Positions 18,989-27,016 of a stretch of DNA of 64,000 nt are shown piece by piece. The translations under genes were made by a program, and so were the position numbers. The stretch comes from an uncultured Robiginitomaculum sp. (GTDB taxonomy: Bacteria; Pseudomonadota; Alphaproteobacteria; Caulobacterales; Maricaulaceae): NCBI GenBank assembly GCA_938015875.1, contig CALLXE010000058.1, positions 1 to 64,000 on the forward strand, given 5' to 3'. How positions within the stretch are numbered: position 1 is the stretch's first letter; the number at the start of each line of letters is the position of its first letter. A model generated the notes under the pieces. The model was not told where the DNA came from and made no database searches. It saw only the letters and a program-made list of their open reading frames with translations.

Positions 18989-19116
18989 TCAGAGGCAATA
19001 ATAATTGCAGCATTTTAGCTGCGTCTTAACCAATTTCGATAAGATTTGCGATGTGTGCCAAGGCCCGCGCAAATCTGCGCGCCTTCTGAGCGCATTGATG
19101 TGAAATTGGACGGCGC

Positions 19117-20124
19117 ATGTTTCAACTTGAACGCGATTTTGTAAAGACAGCCAAAGCGTGCCTGCACGCTTTAAGCGCGCCTGTCGCTGCGGGCGACGAC
19201 GCCTGTGCGGTGACTGTTGATACCCTTGAAACGCTTATGACCTCGGCCCAAACGGTGCAGGCCCGCGCCGTGCGACTTGCCGCCGCGCGCTGCCTCGTCC
19301 CCGCCAAAGACGGATCCCTGAGCGGCGCATTTGAGCTGCGCACCCTGTCGCGTCTGGTTGATCAATTTGAAGCCGGGCTTTTGGAAATTGATACGGAACG
19401 TGCCGATGCATCTGCGCCGGTTGCCGAGCCGGTTGATGAGTTGCAAAGCGCTCCGGTCCCAAATTATAATGCCGCCGCTTTGACTGCCGCGCAAACTTTG
19501 GAAACTGTTATGGCCTTTGCGCCGGATGGTAATGCGCAGGGCCTGTCTTCGCTCATCCGTTTCGCTAAAGGCGAGCGCGCGGAACTTGCGGCTGAAATGC
19601 CGGCTGCAAAAATCACCGCGCCGAAGACTGTTTTTTTGGAAAGCTTAATCGCGCCGGTCACAAGTCAAGCTTTGGTCAGCGCCCACCGCGCCCACAAACA
19701 GGTCAGCCTGTCATATGCTTGTGAGCATATTGCCGTGGACAGCGCCGTTGCGCCGGCGCTGCAATCTTTGCTGGTTTCGGTCTGCGATAATCTGGTCGAT
19801 CTGAGTGTGCGTCATCCGGCAGCGCGCGAAGCGGCAGGTCTGCCTGCGACCGGGCAAATCGCACTGACTGCGACGCAGACGGCGCGCGGCCTGACCTTGG
19901 ATGTCTATTGTGATGATCGGACGGTTGACCGCGATGATCTGTTTACAGGCGCCGCGCAATCCGCGCTTGCAGCCTATCAGGCAAGGGGCGGAGATATTGA
20001 GTTTAAACCCGGCCGTGCTTCCGGCGTTATGTTGGCGGTCACCCATGCAGGCGCGCCGCAAACATTGCGCGCCTCTTTAAGGTCTGAGCCAAACGCTGTG
20101 GTCCGAATGGAGGCAATCGCATGA
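19117..20124 (+). CDS. Degenerate CheA-like protein
   Basis: I do not know a characterised homologue of this 335-residue protein. Residues 1-95 are helical and could be a diverged HPt-like bundle, but no clear phosphorylatable His is seen. Residues 175-310 resemble the CheA kinase domain: VCDNLVDLSVRHPAAREAAG (223-242) lines up with the N-box NAxDHGIExPEER, and VYCDDRTVD with the DDGxGxD box. A final segment around RGGDIEFKPGRASG matches the last CheA strand and G-box. The key Asn-His pair and glycines are lost, so ATP binding and kinase activity are unlikely. It overlaps the receiver gene (ATGA), so the two are probably translated together. I infer a scaffold or pseudokinase. Confidence 0.65.
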   Translation: MFQLERDFVKTAKACLHALSAPVAAGDDACAVTVDTLETLMTSAQTVQARAVRLAAARCLVPAKDGSLSGAFELRTLSRLVDQFEAGLLEIDTERADASAPVAEPVDELQSAPVPNYNAAALTAAQTLETVMAFAPDGNAQGLSSLIRFAKGERAELAAEMPAAKITAPKTVFLESLIAPVTSQALVSAHRAHKQVSLSYACEHIAVDSAVAPALQSLLVSVCDNLVDLSVRHPAAREAAGLPATGQIALTATQTARGLTLDVYCDDRTVDRDDLFTGAAQSALAAYQARGGDIEFKPGRASGVMLAVTHAGAPQTLRASLRSEPNAVVRMEAIA

Positions 20125-20486
20125 AAAGCTGCTTAATTGTTGATGACAGCAAAATGATCCGCCGCGTCGCCGGCCGTATTTTAAAAGATTTAAACTTCAC
20201 GACCGGTGAGGCGGAAAACGGTTCTCAAGCGATGAGCGTTTGTAAATCTACCATGCCTGATGCCATTTTACTCGACTGGAATATGCCGGTCATGGACGGG
20301 TTGTCGTTTTTAAAATCTTTGCGGCAAATGCCCGGGGGGCAAAACCCGGTGGTCGTGTTTTGCACGGCCGAGCGCAATATTGAACGTATCAGTGAAGCCT
20401 TGGACGCCGGCGCCGACGAATATGTCATGAAGCCGTTTGACAGCGACATCATTGAGAGCAAGTTCATCGAAGCCGGCTTGATTTGA
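20121..20486 (+). CDS. CheY-like single-domain response regulator
   Basis: The 121-residue receiver domain keeps all switch residues: the acidic pair Asp8-Asp9, phosphoacceptor Asp52 (LLDWNMP), Thr82 and Lys104 (MKPFD). It has no output domain, so it should act by protein contact. Its start overlaps the CheA-like gene by four bases and it is separated from the CheR-like gene by one base. Possible phosphate donors are CckA/ChpT or an unlinked kinase, because the adjacent CheA-like protein looks inactive. Confidence 0.92.
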   Translation: MKSCLIVDDSKMIRRVAGRILKDLNFTTGEAENGSQAMSVCKSTMPDAILLDWNMPVMDGLSFLKSLRQMPGGQNPVVVFCTAERNIERISEALDAGADEYVMKPFDSDIIESKFIEAGLI

Positions 20487-20487
20487 T

Positions 20488-21390
20488 ATGGGCAGCGTAC
20501 GGTCCCTGGAATCCGGTTATTACGAAGCCCTTCGCCGCCTGACCCTTGAGATTGCGGGCGTAAAGCTCGGCAGCAATACTGACTTTTTGGTGGAAACCCG
20601 TCTGTCAGCATTGGCACGGCAGCAAGGCTATAGCAGTCTTGAGGCGTTGATCTCTGAATTGTTTACCGATGGAAATACCCGCCTCGCCGTGCAGGTTGTC
20701 TCGGCTTTGCTTGAGCGTGACCTGCGCTTTTTTGATGACAAGGCAGGGTTTGCCTCATTGTCTAAAATCATTTGGCCGCGCATCAGCGCTGCTTTTGCCG
20801 GCGATAAAATCAAAATCCTAAGCTATGGCTGCGCTACCGGACAGGATGCCTATTCACTGGCAATGACGCTGTCTGACATTGAAGATGCCTTTCCCGATCT
20901 GGCGCCGCAGGCCGGGTTTGAGGTTACGGCCGTGGATTATCCCAGCCGGGCGCTCGCCCGCGCGACGGCCGGACGGTTTACCCATTTTGATGTGCAACGC
21001 GGATTGCCGGCGCGCAGCCTTGTGAAGCATTTTACCCGGGACGGTGAAGATTGGGTTATTTCAGACCGCTTGCGTAAACGCATCACGTTTCAGGAATTCC
21101 ACCTTTTATCGAACCCGGAGCCGCTCGGGCAATACCATCTGGTGGTCATGCGTAATGCGCTAGCCAGATATGCACCAAGCGCCCAGATGCGGATTTTGCG
21201 GTCCTTGGCTCCGGCGCTGGAAACCGGCGGTTACCTGATGCTTGGCAGCCGCGAAGGCTTGGGCGATTTAAATTTTGGCCTTGATCCTGTTGAAAATTGT
21301 CCCGGCTTTTATAAACGCCGCGCCACGCGTTATTCCGAAGACGAGCCGACTTTGTCAGGCGCGGTCTCCCCGGCGCGCGAGGCGGGTTAA
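20488..21390 (+). CDS. CheR-like methyltransferase, divergent
   Basis: The 300-residue protein has the CheR layout: an N-terminal helical domain (about 1-85) and a SAM-binding Rossmann domain (about 105-290). The SAM loop reads YGCATGQDAYSLA where canonical CheR has GCSTGEEPYS; the arginine-rich TTxFFR region is replaced by LERDLRFFDD; and the RNVLIYF signature reads MRNALARY. SAM binding is plausible, but activity on receptor glutamates is uncertain. No methyl-accepting receptor, CheW or CheB lies in the window. It ends shortly before the ctrA terminator and converges on ctrA. Confidence 0.8.
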   Translation: MGSVRSLESGYYEALRRLTLEIAGVKLGSNTDFLVETRLSALARQQGYSSLEALISELFTDGNTRLAVQVVSALLERDLRFFDDKAGFASLSKIIWPRISAAFAGDKIKILSYGCATGQDAYSLAMTLSDIEDAFPDLAPQAGFEVTAVDYPSRALARATAGRFTHFDVQRGLPARSLVKHFTRDGEDWVISDRLRKRITFQEFHLLSNPEPLGQYHLVVMRNALARYAPSAQMRILRSLAPALETGGYLMLGSREGLGDLNFGLDPVENCPGFYKRRATRYSEDEPTLSGAVSPAREAG

Positions 21391-21451
21391 GGCAAGCCAA
21401 TAACACGCCTGATCGGCTTTGCTGCATATTTCAAGCCCAAGCCCAAGACAT

Positions 21452-21478
21452 AAAAAAACCCGCGTCATGCGCGGGTTT
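21452..21478 (-). terminator. Intrinsic terminator after ctrA
   Basis: CCCGCG (21459-21464) and CGCGGG (21470-21475) form the stem around TCATG, extended by A-T pairs. Read on the minus strand the stem is followed by seven T, so it ends the ctrA transcript. The short T-tract on the plus side could also weakly stop the convergent CheR-like transcript. Confidence 0.9.
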
Positions 21479-21500
21479 CCTAATATATGTATCGCTCAGA

Positions 21501-22196
21501 CTATGCGGTGAGGCGATCTCTTGCCGGTTCGCGAAGCACGTAGCCGCGTCCCCATACCGTTTCGATGTAATGCTCGCCGCCTGTGGCTGCGGCCAGTTTC
21601 TTGCGCAGCTTGCAGATAAACACGTCGATGATTTTAAGCTCAGGCTCGTCCATGCCGCCATAAAGGTGGTTCAGGAACATCTCTTTGGTCAATGTCGTGC
21701 CTTTACGGAGGGATAAAAGCTCCAGCATTTGATATTCTTTGCCGGTCAGGTGAACGCGATGCTCTGCAACTTCAACAGTTTTTGCGTCGAGGTTAACGTC
21801 AATCTCGCCTGTATTGATAATAGATTGGGAATGGCCTTTGGAACGGCGCACAACAGCGTGGATACGCGCGATCAGCTCATCTTTGTGGAAAGGCTTGGTC
21901 ATGTAATCGTCTGCGCCGGTGCCCAGACCGCGAACCTTGGTATCAATGTCGTTTGTTCCCGACAGAATAAAGATCGGCGTGTTGACTTTGGACATACGCA
22001 GCGTTTTCAGCACGTCAAAGCCCGGCATGTCCGGAAGGTTAAGGTCAAGCAGGATGATGTCGTAATCATATAGCTTGCCAAGATCGACGCCTTCTTCCCC
22101 AAGGTCAGTCGTATAAACATTGAAACCTTCAGACTTAAGCATCAATTCGATGCTTTGTGCTGTGGCCATGTCGTCTTCGATAAGAAGTACCCGCAT
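21501..22196 (-). CDS. ctrA: Cell-cycle master response regulator CtrA
   Basis: The 231-residue OmpR-type regulator has the same length as Caulobacter CtrA. The receiver starts MRVLLIEDD with phosphoacceptor Asp51 (LLDLNLP) and Lys in TKPFHKDEL. The winged-helix DNA-binding domain contains [21 protein letters not shown]-type and VWGRGYVL motifs. CtrA represses replication initiation and drives flagellar, division and DNA-methylation genes. Start ATG 22196 is fixed by GGGAGGG six bases upstream; an in-frame extension to 22241 is not needed. The protein ends Leu-Thr-Ala, whereas Caulobacter CtrA ends in two alanines used for ClpXP turnover, so the degron may be slightly altered. Confidence 0.98.
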   Translation of the reverse strand: MRVLLIEDDMATAQSIELMLKSEGFNVYTTDLGEEGVDLGKLYDYDIILLDLNLPDMPGFDVLKTLRMSKVNTPIFILSGTNDIDTKVRGLGTGADDYMTKPFHKDELIARIHAVVRRSKGHSQSIINTGEIDVNLDAKTVEVAEHRVHLTGKEYQMLELLSLRKGTTLTKEMFLNHLYGGMDEPELKIIDVFICKLRKKLAAATGGEHYIETVWGRGYVLREPARDRLTA

Positions 22197-22448
22197 AAAT
22201 GCCCTCCCAGGCGAATCACTTTCACTTTTGTGTCGTGACATCGTTAATGGAAATTTATGTCTACGTGAATCCCGTAAATCAAATGTTAACGCTGTTTAAA
22301 GAAATCGGGCTGTTTCTGCGTTAAAATGGGACTTACACTTCGTTAAGCATGTAAATTTACGGCAATTAAACGTAATTGTCCTAATTATCTTACCAAAGGC
22401 GATAACGCCGCGCGGAATATTTCGCATAATGTTGGTAAGGTGAGTAAT
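22197..22448. promoter_or_regulatory. Divergent ctrA / FliJ-like promoter region
   Basis: This AT-rich gap of about 250 bases carries two GANTC sites (GAATC at 22213-22217 and 22267-22271), the CcrM methylation sequence that tunes ctrA P1 in Caulobacter. It also has CtrA-like half sites: TTAA at 22244-22247 followed seven bases later by TTAT; TTAA at 22286-22289 with a second TTAA after six bases rather than seven; and TTAAGCAT at 22343-22350. These suggest autoregulation and methylation control. Exact -35/-10 boxes are not assigned. Confidence 0.55.
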
Positions 22449-22817
22449 ATGTCTTCAATGGATAGAAGTGTACGGCAAACGCGCTTTGAGATCGCTGATT
22501 TGCAAAAGCGGATCGCCGTTTTGGAATCAACCCGCAACGATTTGGAGCGCCAGATCAGCAAGCTGAACGACAGTGTCCCTGAAGAAAAGATTGAGGCCAA
22601 TGCTGAACGTGAAGGGTATATTGCCTACGGGTCTTACGCCAAGTCGGTCATTGCCCGTAAAGAAAACATTCGCACGACCCTCGACGATATTAACGCCCAA
22701 ACAGGAACCCTTGCCGCGGATTTGCGTCTTGCTCTTGAGGCGCTGGACAGTTTTGAGCGTGTTCGCGCCCGTCAATTGGCGGCAAAGGCAGAAAAGGCGC
22801 TTAAGCGCCGGGCCTAA
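22449..22817 (+). CDS. FliJ-like flagellar export chaperone
   Basis: The 122-residue, almost wholly helical protein is rich in heptad-like Leu/Ile spacing from residue 8 to 60 and again from 70 to 120. It resembles FliJ, the coiled-coil stalk of the flagellar export ATPase FliI. No fliI is present in the window, so the assignment rests on size, coiled-coil pattern and position beside ctrA, which controls flagellar genes. The start is ATG 22449, with GGTAAGG about nine bases upstream; GTG 22440 is an alternative. Confidence 0.6.
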   Translation: MSSMDRSVRQTRFEIADLQKRIAVLESTRNDLERQISKLNDSVPEEKIEANAEREGYIAYGSYAKSVIARKENIRTTLDDINAQTGTLAADLRLALEALDSFERVRARQLAAKAEKALKRRA

Positions 22818-22847
22818 TCCAATTCAATCACGCATATTGAATCTTTG

Positions 22848-22884
22848 AGCGGCGGACCTGAGCAATCAGGGCCGCCGCTTTTTT
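22848..22884 (+). terminator. Intrinsic terminator after the FliJ-like gene
   Basis: AGCGGCGG (22848-22855) pairs with CCGCCGCT (22872-22879), with an inner stem CCTGA/TCAGG around GCAA. Six T close it (22879-22884). Confidence 0.93.
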
Positions 22885-22898
22885 AATGCATGACCGCT

Positions 22899-23498
22899 TT
22901 ATTGCGCGAGGCTTTTTGCGGTGACCCGTGAAAAGCGTTTGATCGCTCTGCGGGCATCGGACCATGTCGATGATCCTATATTGTCGCCGAACCGGGTTTC
23001 GTACCAGTCATATTCTGACCTGCTCACGACATTTCCGCTTGCATCGATGATCTGCGCTTCGAAGGTCGCGCCGCCATTGCCCAGGCTTTGAAATGACAGG
23101 CCCGGCTGTTTACTCATCTGCTTAAAGGTCGGGCGCGTGGGCTTGGCATCTACCAAAGTTACGCGCAATTCATAGGCGGCCGTATCAGACACTGTGATGT
23201 TGGCTTTGGCGAAATCCTCAGATAATTCTTCGGCAACATCGTCTTTTAAGGCGTTTAAGTCGCGCAGGCCGTAATACCCATTGCCGCTCCATCCATCATT
23301 GCGGCTGCGCGCTTGTCCGCGATCTCTGAATTTTTCAGGCAGGTTATCCGCGCGGTGCAAAAGATCGTCGCTGATCGTGACTGTAATTTTTACCGGCTGC
23401 AATCCCGGAAGATGCAGATCGCCCGGAGCGCCGGATTTAGCGGTCGCCAGCGCGGCGGTCAGGGCCATAAGGGCCGCGGCTAAAATGAGTTTGCGCAT
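22899..23498 (-). CDS. Exported protein of unknown function
   Basis: About 199 residues with a clear signal peptide (MRKLILAAALMALTAALATA). The mature part begins with a strand VKITVTISDDLL, has a Gly/Asn/Tyr-rich loop, and continues with mixed alpha/beta structure ending in a basic helix. The layout loosely recalls periplasmic DUF3313/DUF4410-like proteins, but I cannot confirm a family. The start at 23498 is supported by AAGGAG six bases upstream. Confidence 0.75.
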   Translation of the reverse strand: MRKLILAAALMALTAALATAKSGAPGDLHLPGLQPVKITVTISDDLLHRADNLPEKFRDRGQARSRNDGWSGNGYYGLRDLNALKDDVAEELSEDFAKANITVSDTAAYELRVTLVDAKPTRPTFKQMSKQPGLSFQSLGNGGATFEAQIIDASGNVVSRSEYDWYETRFGDNIGSSTWSDARRAIKRFSRVTAKSLAQ

Positions 23499-23600
23499 GG
23501 GAGGCTCCTTCTGAATATGAAGAAAGCTCATACCACATTTTCATGTCTGCGTCCACGCAGGGCCGCAGCCTGCTGATTTCAGAGCGCCGGCGCCGGACGG

Positions 23601-24149
23601 TTAAATCTTTGCGGCGTCGACCAAAACGCTGACAACTTTCGCGGACTGCTTCGCAGCTTTGAGGGTCGCTTCCAGTTCAGACAGCGGAATCTCTTTGCTG
23701 AGCGTGACAATTTTTCCGGACATATCAATGACCTGGGTTGTGACAAGCAGGAGTTTTGATGTCGTGTCCAGCGCGCCATTGGCGACGTGAATGGCGGTCT
23801 CACCGGTTTTGATAAAGCCTTTACCGGTCCAGATAACAGAATTTGCGGCCATCTTTGTTCCGCCAATAACGCCCTTGCCGGTATATTTTCCGGTATTATA
23901 GACGCCTTTGCCCGCAAATTTTCCGGTGCCGATAAGACCTTTGCCTGTATATTTCCCGGTATTGTAAACGCCCTTACCGACCATTTTTGTCGCGCCGATA
24001 GCGCCTTTTCCGGCATATTTTCCGGTGTAGTAAACGCCTTTAACAGGCAGGGCGGCAACTTTGCCGGCGCCTTTGGCCACGGACGCGCAGCCCGAAAGCA
24101 TTGATCCGGCCATGACGCAGGTAAGTGCAAGTTTTAAAGACGTATTCAT
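23601..24149 (-). CDS. Lipoprotein with 22-residue Gly/Lys/Tyr repeats
   Basis: The 182-residue lipoprotein has its lipobox LSGC at 18-21. Residues 36-101 are three near-identical 22-residue repeats of the form GKGVYNTGKYTGKG[L/V]IGxxKxx, followed by a decayed fourth copy (102-122). An amphipathic C-terminal helix follows (about 128-182). The repeats alternate small, aromatic and basic residues, as in glycine-rich surface or amyloid-like fibres. The family is not recognised. ATG 24149 is chosen because it starts the signal peptide and has GGGGAA five bases upstream. Confidence 0.82.
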   Translation of the reverse strand: MNTSLKLALTCVMAGSMLSGCASVAKGAGKVAALPVKGVYYTGKYAGKGAIGATKMVGKGVYNTGKYTGKGLIGTGKFAGKGVYNTGKYTGKGVIGGTKMAANSVIWTGKGFIKTGETAIHVANGALDTTSKLLLVTTQVIDMSGKIVTLSKEIPLSELEATLKAAKQSAKVVSVLVDAAKI

Positions 24150-24248
24150 GGTAATTCCCCAAGGCATTTGCTTAATTACCCGGTTTATAACGCAACACTG
24201 CAAATATGGGTTTAAAAATTACAGTTAGCGAAGGATGAATTTTTCCCG

Positions 24249-24701
24249 CTAATTTCGCAGCCGGTCGAGCACGCCTTGCAATATATATGCGGCGGCCAGT
24301 TTATCGACGGCCTCGGCCCGTTTCGCGCGGCTGTGATCGGCTTCAATCATGTTGCGGGTGACCGCCGCCGTAGACAGACGTTCGTCCCAAAACAAAATCG
24401 GCAGGTCGCGCAGGTTACAAAGGTTGACCGCAAAATCTTTGACCGATTGCACGCGCGGCCCGTCGCTGCCGTCCATATTCATGGGCAGGCCGATGACGAT
24501 CCCCGTGCAATTGCGATTGTCATAAAGATCAAAAATGCGCTGCGCGTCCGGCGTAAACTTTTTGCGTTTAATCGTTTCTACCGGGGATGCAATCAGGCGG
24601 GTGACGTCACTGACCGCAAGGCCGAATGTTTTTGTGCCGGGGTCAATGCCCAAAAGCGCGCCTGTTGTAGCCGCCATGTCGCCAAGTGTGATAATGCTCA
24701 T
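24249..24701 (-). CDS. ruvX: Holliday junction resolvase-like / pre-16S rRNA nuclease
   Basis: The 150-residue protein of the YqgF/RuvX family has an RNase H fold. Motifs are GIDPGTKTFGLAV with the first catalytic Asp, GLPMNMDGSDGPR, and DERLSTAAVTR with Glu, plus a final Asp in AEAVDKLAA. E. coli YqgF processes the 5' end of 16S rRNA. The start is ATG 24701; ATG 24677 (MAATTG) is a possible alternative that would remove a short extension. It is eight bases downstream of the membrane protein gene and likely in one operon with it. Confidence 0.95.
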   Translation of the reverse strand: MSIITLGDMAATTGALLGIDPGTKTFGLAVSDVTRLIASPVETIKRKKFTPDAQRIFDLYDNRNCTGIVIGLPMNMDGSDGPRVQSVKDFAVNLCNLRDLPILFWDERLSTAAVTRNMIEADHSRAKRAEAVDKLAAAYILQGVLDRLRN

Positions 24702-24709
24702 AGCGCGCT

Positions 24710-25294
24710 CTATACGGCGCTCATCAGGCTAAGTCCGGTGAAGAGTGCGTAAAACCCGATAAGAAACCCAAGGACAATCCGCACCCGAAGCCGCGCAAAT
24801 CGCCGCCATAAAATCAGCGCGCAAATCACGCCCAGCAGCGCGTCGAGCGGAGCGGCAATCCGCCCGTAATGCGCCGGGTCCCAATAACTGACCGGCGAGA
24901 CAAACCGATAATCGCTCAGCGGCCAAAAATGACGGTGGGCATCATCGGCGTGCACCGGCAGATCAATAAGGGATTGCGTAAACGCCGCGAGGGCAAATAT
25001 CAAAAGCGCGGCACCAAACTTGTTTTTGCGCAGCGTGACCCCGGCGGCCATCAGCGCGGCCCAAAGGGGCAGGGAATTAGACAGGGCGCTCCAAAACTGC
25101 ATCAGCGGATCAAAATAAGTTTCGCGAAAAAACAGCGTCGCGCTTTGTCCCTCAAGACCGACATACCACGCAAAACCAATATAGATAAAAGCGTCCGTCG
25201 CAAGCGCGCCGGTAAATGCTGCCCAATTGCGCAGCGGGGCGTCTTTTTTGGAAAAAAGCGCTAAGGCCAACAAGACGTGGGTTTGGGATTGCAC
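24710..25294 (-). CDS. Membrane-bound hydrolase-like protein (DUF457/YdjM type)
   Basis: The 194-residue integral membrane protein has about five hydrophobic segments and starts MQSQTHVLLALALF. Conserved polar residues on one face, the His of QTHVLLA, an Asp in ALATDAFIY, and VHADDAHRHFW, resemble the metal-binding DUF457/YdjM family. The start is GTG 25294, which directly abuts the stop codon of the upstream acyltransferase gene (TAG-GTG) and implies translational coupling. Substrate unknown. Confidence 0.72.
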   Translation of the reverse strand: MQSQTHVLLALALFSKKDAPLRNWAAFTGALATDAFIYIGFAWYVGLEGQSATLFFRETYFDPLMQFWSALSNSLPLWAALMAAGVTLRKNKFGAALLIFALAAFTQSLIDLPVHADDAHRHFWPLSDYRFVSPVSYWDPAHYGRIAAPLDALLGVICALILWRRFARLRVRIVLGFLIGFYALFTGLSLMSAV

Positions 25295-25888
25295 CTATTG
25301 TTTTTCCGGACGCACACCTGTCCATGTTGCGTCTATATAGGTCTTAATCGCGAGATTATCGGCTTTGATATCGCCGGTCAGCGGGAACAGCCTGTCGAGG
25401 ACGACTTCTTTTTTAGGTCCGTCAAAGGCACAGATAAACACCGGCACATCAGCCGCATAGGCAACGCGCAAATATCCGGTTTTATATTTGTCGACTTTGG
25501 AACGCGTGCCTTCCGGCGGAAAGCCGATACAGACTTTGTCTTGGGATTTGAAATAATCTGCCAATTGGTCGGGCACATTGGCCCCATTGCTGCGGTCAAC
25601 GGCGTACCCGCCCAGGGCGCGCAAAAACGGACCCATCGGCCAAAAGAACCATTCTTTCTTGATTAAAAATGTATATTTAAAACCGGATGCCAGCATGGCC
25701 AGGGTTGCGGCAATCGCATCCCAATTGGATGTGTGCGGAACGCCGATAATAACAAATTTCGGCTCATCCGGCATTTTGCCGACCAATGTCCATCCGATAA
25801 GTTTCAGGCCGAAAGATCCAATGCCGCGGGTGACGGCATTGCCCATGCGCGGGGAGTGCGCGCTCATATGCGGGTTATCGAATTTCAT
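25295..25888 (-). CDS. PlsC-like acyltransferase, copy 2
   Basis: About 197 residues of lysophospholipid acyltransferase type. The catalytic HX4D is present (HTSNWD), as are a glycerol-phosphate loop GGYAVDRS and the motif III variant PPEGTRSK. It is clearly paralogous to the next gene upstream: both begin KFDNP and share PRMGNxVTRxIG. The frame is open from 25990; ATG 25888 (MKFDNPHMSA) has GGAG upstream and matches the paralogue's start. It probably acylates a phospholipid or related acceptor at the inner membrane. Confidence 0.87.
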   Translation of the reverse strand: MKFDNPHMSAHSPRMGNAVTRGIGSFGLKLIGWTLVGKMPDEPKFVIIGVPHTSNWDAIAATLAMLASGFKYTFLIKKEWFFWPMGPFLRALGGYAVDRSNGANVPDQLADYFKSQDKVCIGFPPEGTRSKVDKYKTGYLRVAYAADVPVFICAFDGPKKEVVLDRLFPLTGDIKADNLAIKTYIDATWTGVRPEKQ

Positions 25889-25910
25889 GGTCAGCTCCGG
25901 AAAGAAAACC

Positions 25911-26507
25911 CTAGCCAAGCTCGGGCTTAACCCCTTTATAGTTTTTGTCATAATAGGCTTTGATTTTACGGTTATCCGTTTCCGTATCAAAGGTCAGCGG
26001 AAAAAGTTTATCCAGCACGACATGTTTATTTTCGCCGTCCAGAGCGATAATGAAGACCGGGACGCCGGCCGCATAGGCCATGCGCAGATAGCCTTTTTTA
26101 AATTTGTCGACTTTACTGCGGGTTCCCTCAGGCGTGAGGCCAAGCCAAGCAGTTTCGTGTGAATTGAACCACTGCGTTGTTTGCCCGACAATGTCGTTTT
26201 TGGATTGTCGGTCAATAGGTATGCCGCCAAGAGCTTTCCACAGCCCGCCCAGCGGCCAAAAGAAGGCTTCTTTTTTCATCATCCAGGAAAACTTCAGGCC
26301 GACGGATAAAACTGATCCCATAGCAATAATTAAATCCCAATTGGATGTATGCGGCGCGCCGATGATGATGATTTTTTTCTCGCGGGGTAATTCCCCGACG
26401 ATTTTCCAGCCGATCATTTTTAAGATTAAATCACCGATGGCCCGTGTGACCCGGTTGCCCATGCGCGGGGTGAATTCAGAAACAAATGGGTTGTCAAACT
26501 TCGCCAT
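25911..26507 (-). CDS. PlsC-like acyltransferase, copy 1
   Basis: This 198-residue acyltransferase heads the leftward operon. It has HX4D (HTSNWD), the GGIPIDRQ loop and TPEGTRSK. It is a tandem duplicate of the downstream gene but differs at the residue before PEGTR (Thr in place of Pro) and in the acyl pocket region, so the pair may use different acyl donors or acceptors. ATG 26507 has GAGGG about eight bases upstream. The two genes are separated by 22 bases. Confidence 0.87.
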   Translation of the reverse strand: MAKFDNPFVSEFTPRMGNRVTRAIGDLILKMIGWKIVGELPREKKIIIIGAPHTSNWDLIIAMGSVLSVGLKFSWMMKKEAFFWPLGGLWKALGGIPIDRQSKNDIVGQTTQWFNSHETAWLGLTPEGTRSKVDKFKKGYLRMAYAAGVPVFIIALDGENKHVVLDKLFPLTFDTETDNRKIKAYYDKNYKGVKPELG

Positions 26508-26695
26508 ATCAGGCCCTCAAACTTTATTTGTCGCAGACCTAGCCCAAGCGGACGCGGCGGGCAATGGGCGGCCAAGGGGCAAGCCTGCATAAGCTGTGTT
26601 CATTTATGGGCTATTTGCGCCACAAACCCCGCTTGCGCCTTGCCCGCGCGCCGCGCCGGTGCTAGTTCGGGCGCTGATATAAACAGGGAGTCATT

Positions 26696-27013
26696 ATGAC
26701 TGACCAAACCCCGTCCGGCGCCCAAACAGGGGTCAGTGCCGCAGACGTTAAAAAAATCGCCCGCCTGTCGCGCTTGCATGTCGATGAGGCGCAGCTTGAA
26801 CCATTGGCCGAAGACCTGAGCGGCATCCTGAAATGGATAGAACAGCTCGGCGAGGTTGATGTTGAGGGCGCAGAGCCGATGACGTCCGCCGTCGATATGG
26901 CCGCCCCGCTTCGCAAGGATGACATCACCGATGGCGGTGTGCGCGACCAAGTGCTCGCCAATGCGCCGAAATCCGATGACGGCTTTTTTGTCGTCCCAAG
27001 AAGTGTGGAGTAG
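26696..27013 (+). CDS. gatC: Asp/Glu-tRNA amidotransferase subunit C
   Basis: GatC is the 105-residue linker subunit of the GatCAB amidotransferase. Family features are VSAADVKKIARLSRLHVDE near residue 15, the middle helix LSGILKWIEQLGEVD, and the C-terminal FVVPRSVE. It wraps around GatA and GatB. The gene starts 188 bases after the divergent acyltransferase and is followed by gatA after three bases. Confidence 0.96.
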   Translation: MTDQTPSGAQTGVSAADVKKIARLSRLHVDEAQLEPLAEDLSGILKWIEQLGEVDVEGAEPMTSAVDMAAPLRKDDITDGGVRDQVLANAPKSDDGFFVVPRSVE

Positions 27014-27016
27014 GCC

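Noticed and set aside
23784-24044. Regular DNA repeats considered as a CRISPR array
   Set aside because: The period is 66 bases, the frame is open throughout, and the units encode 22-residue protein repeats with no unique spacers.
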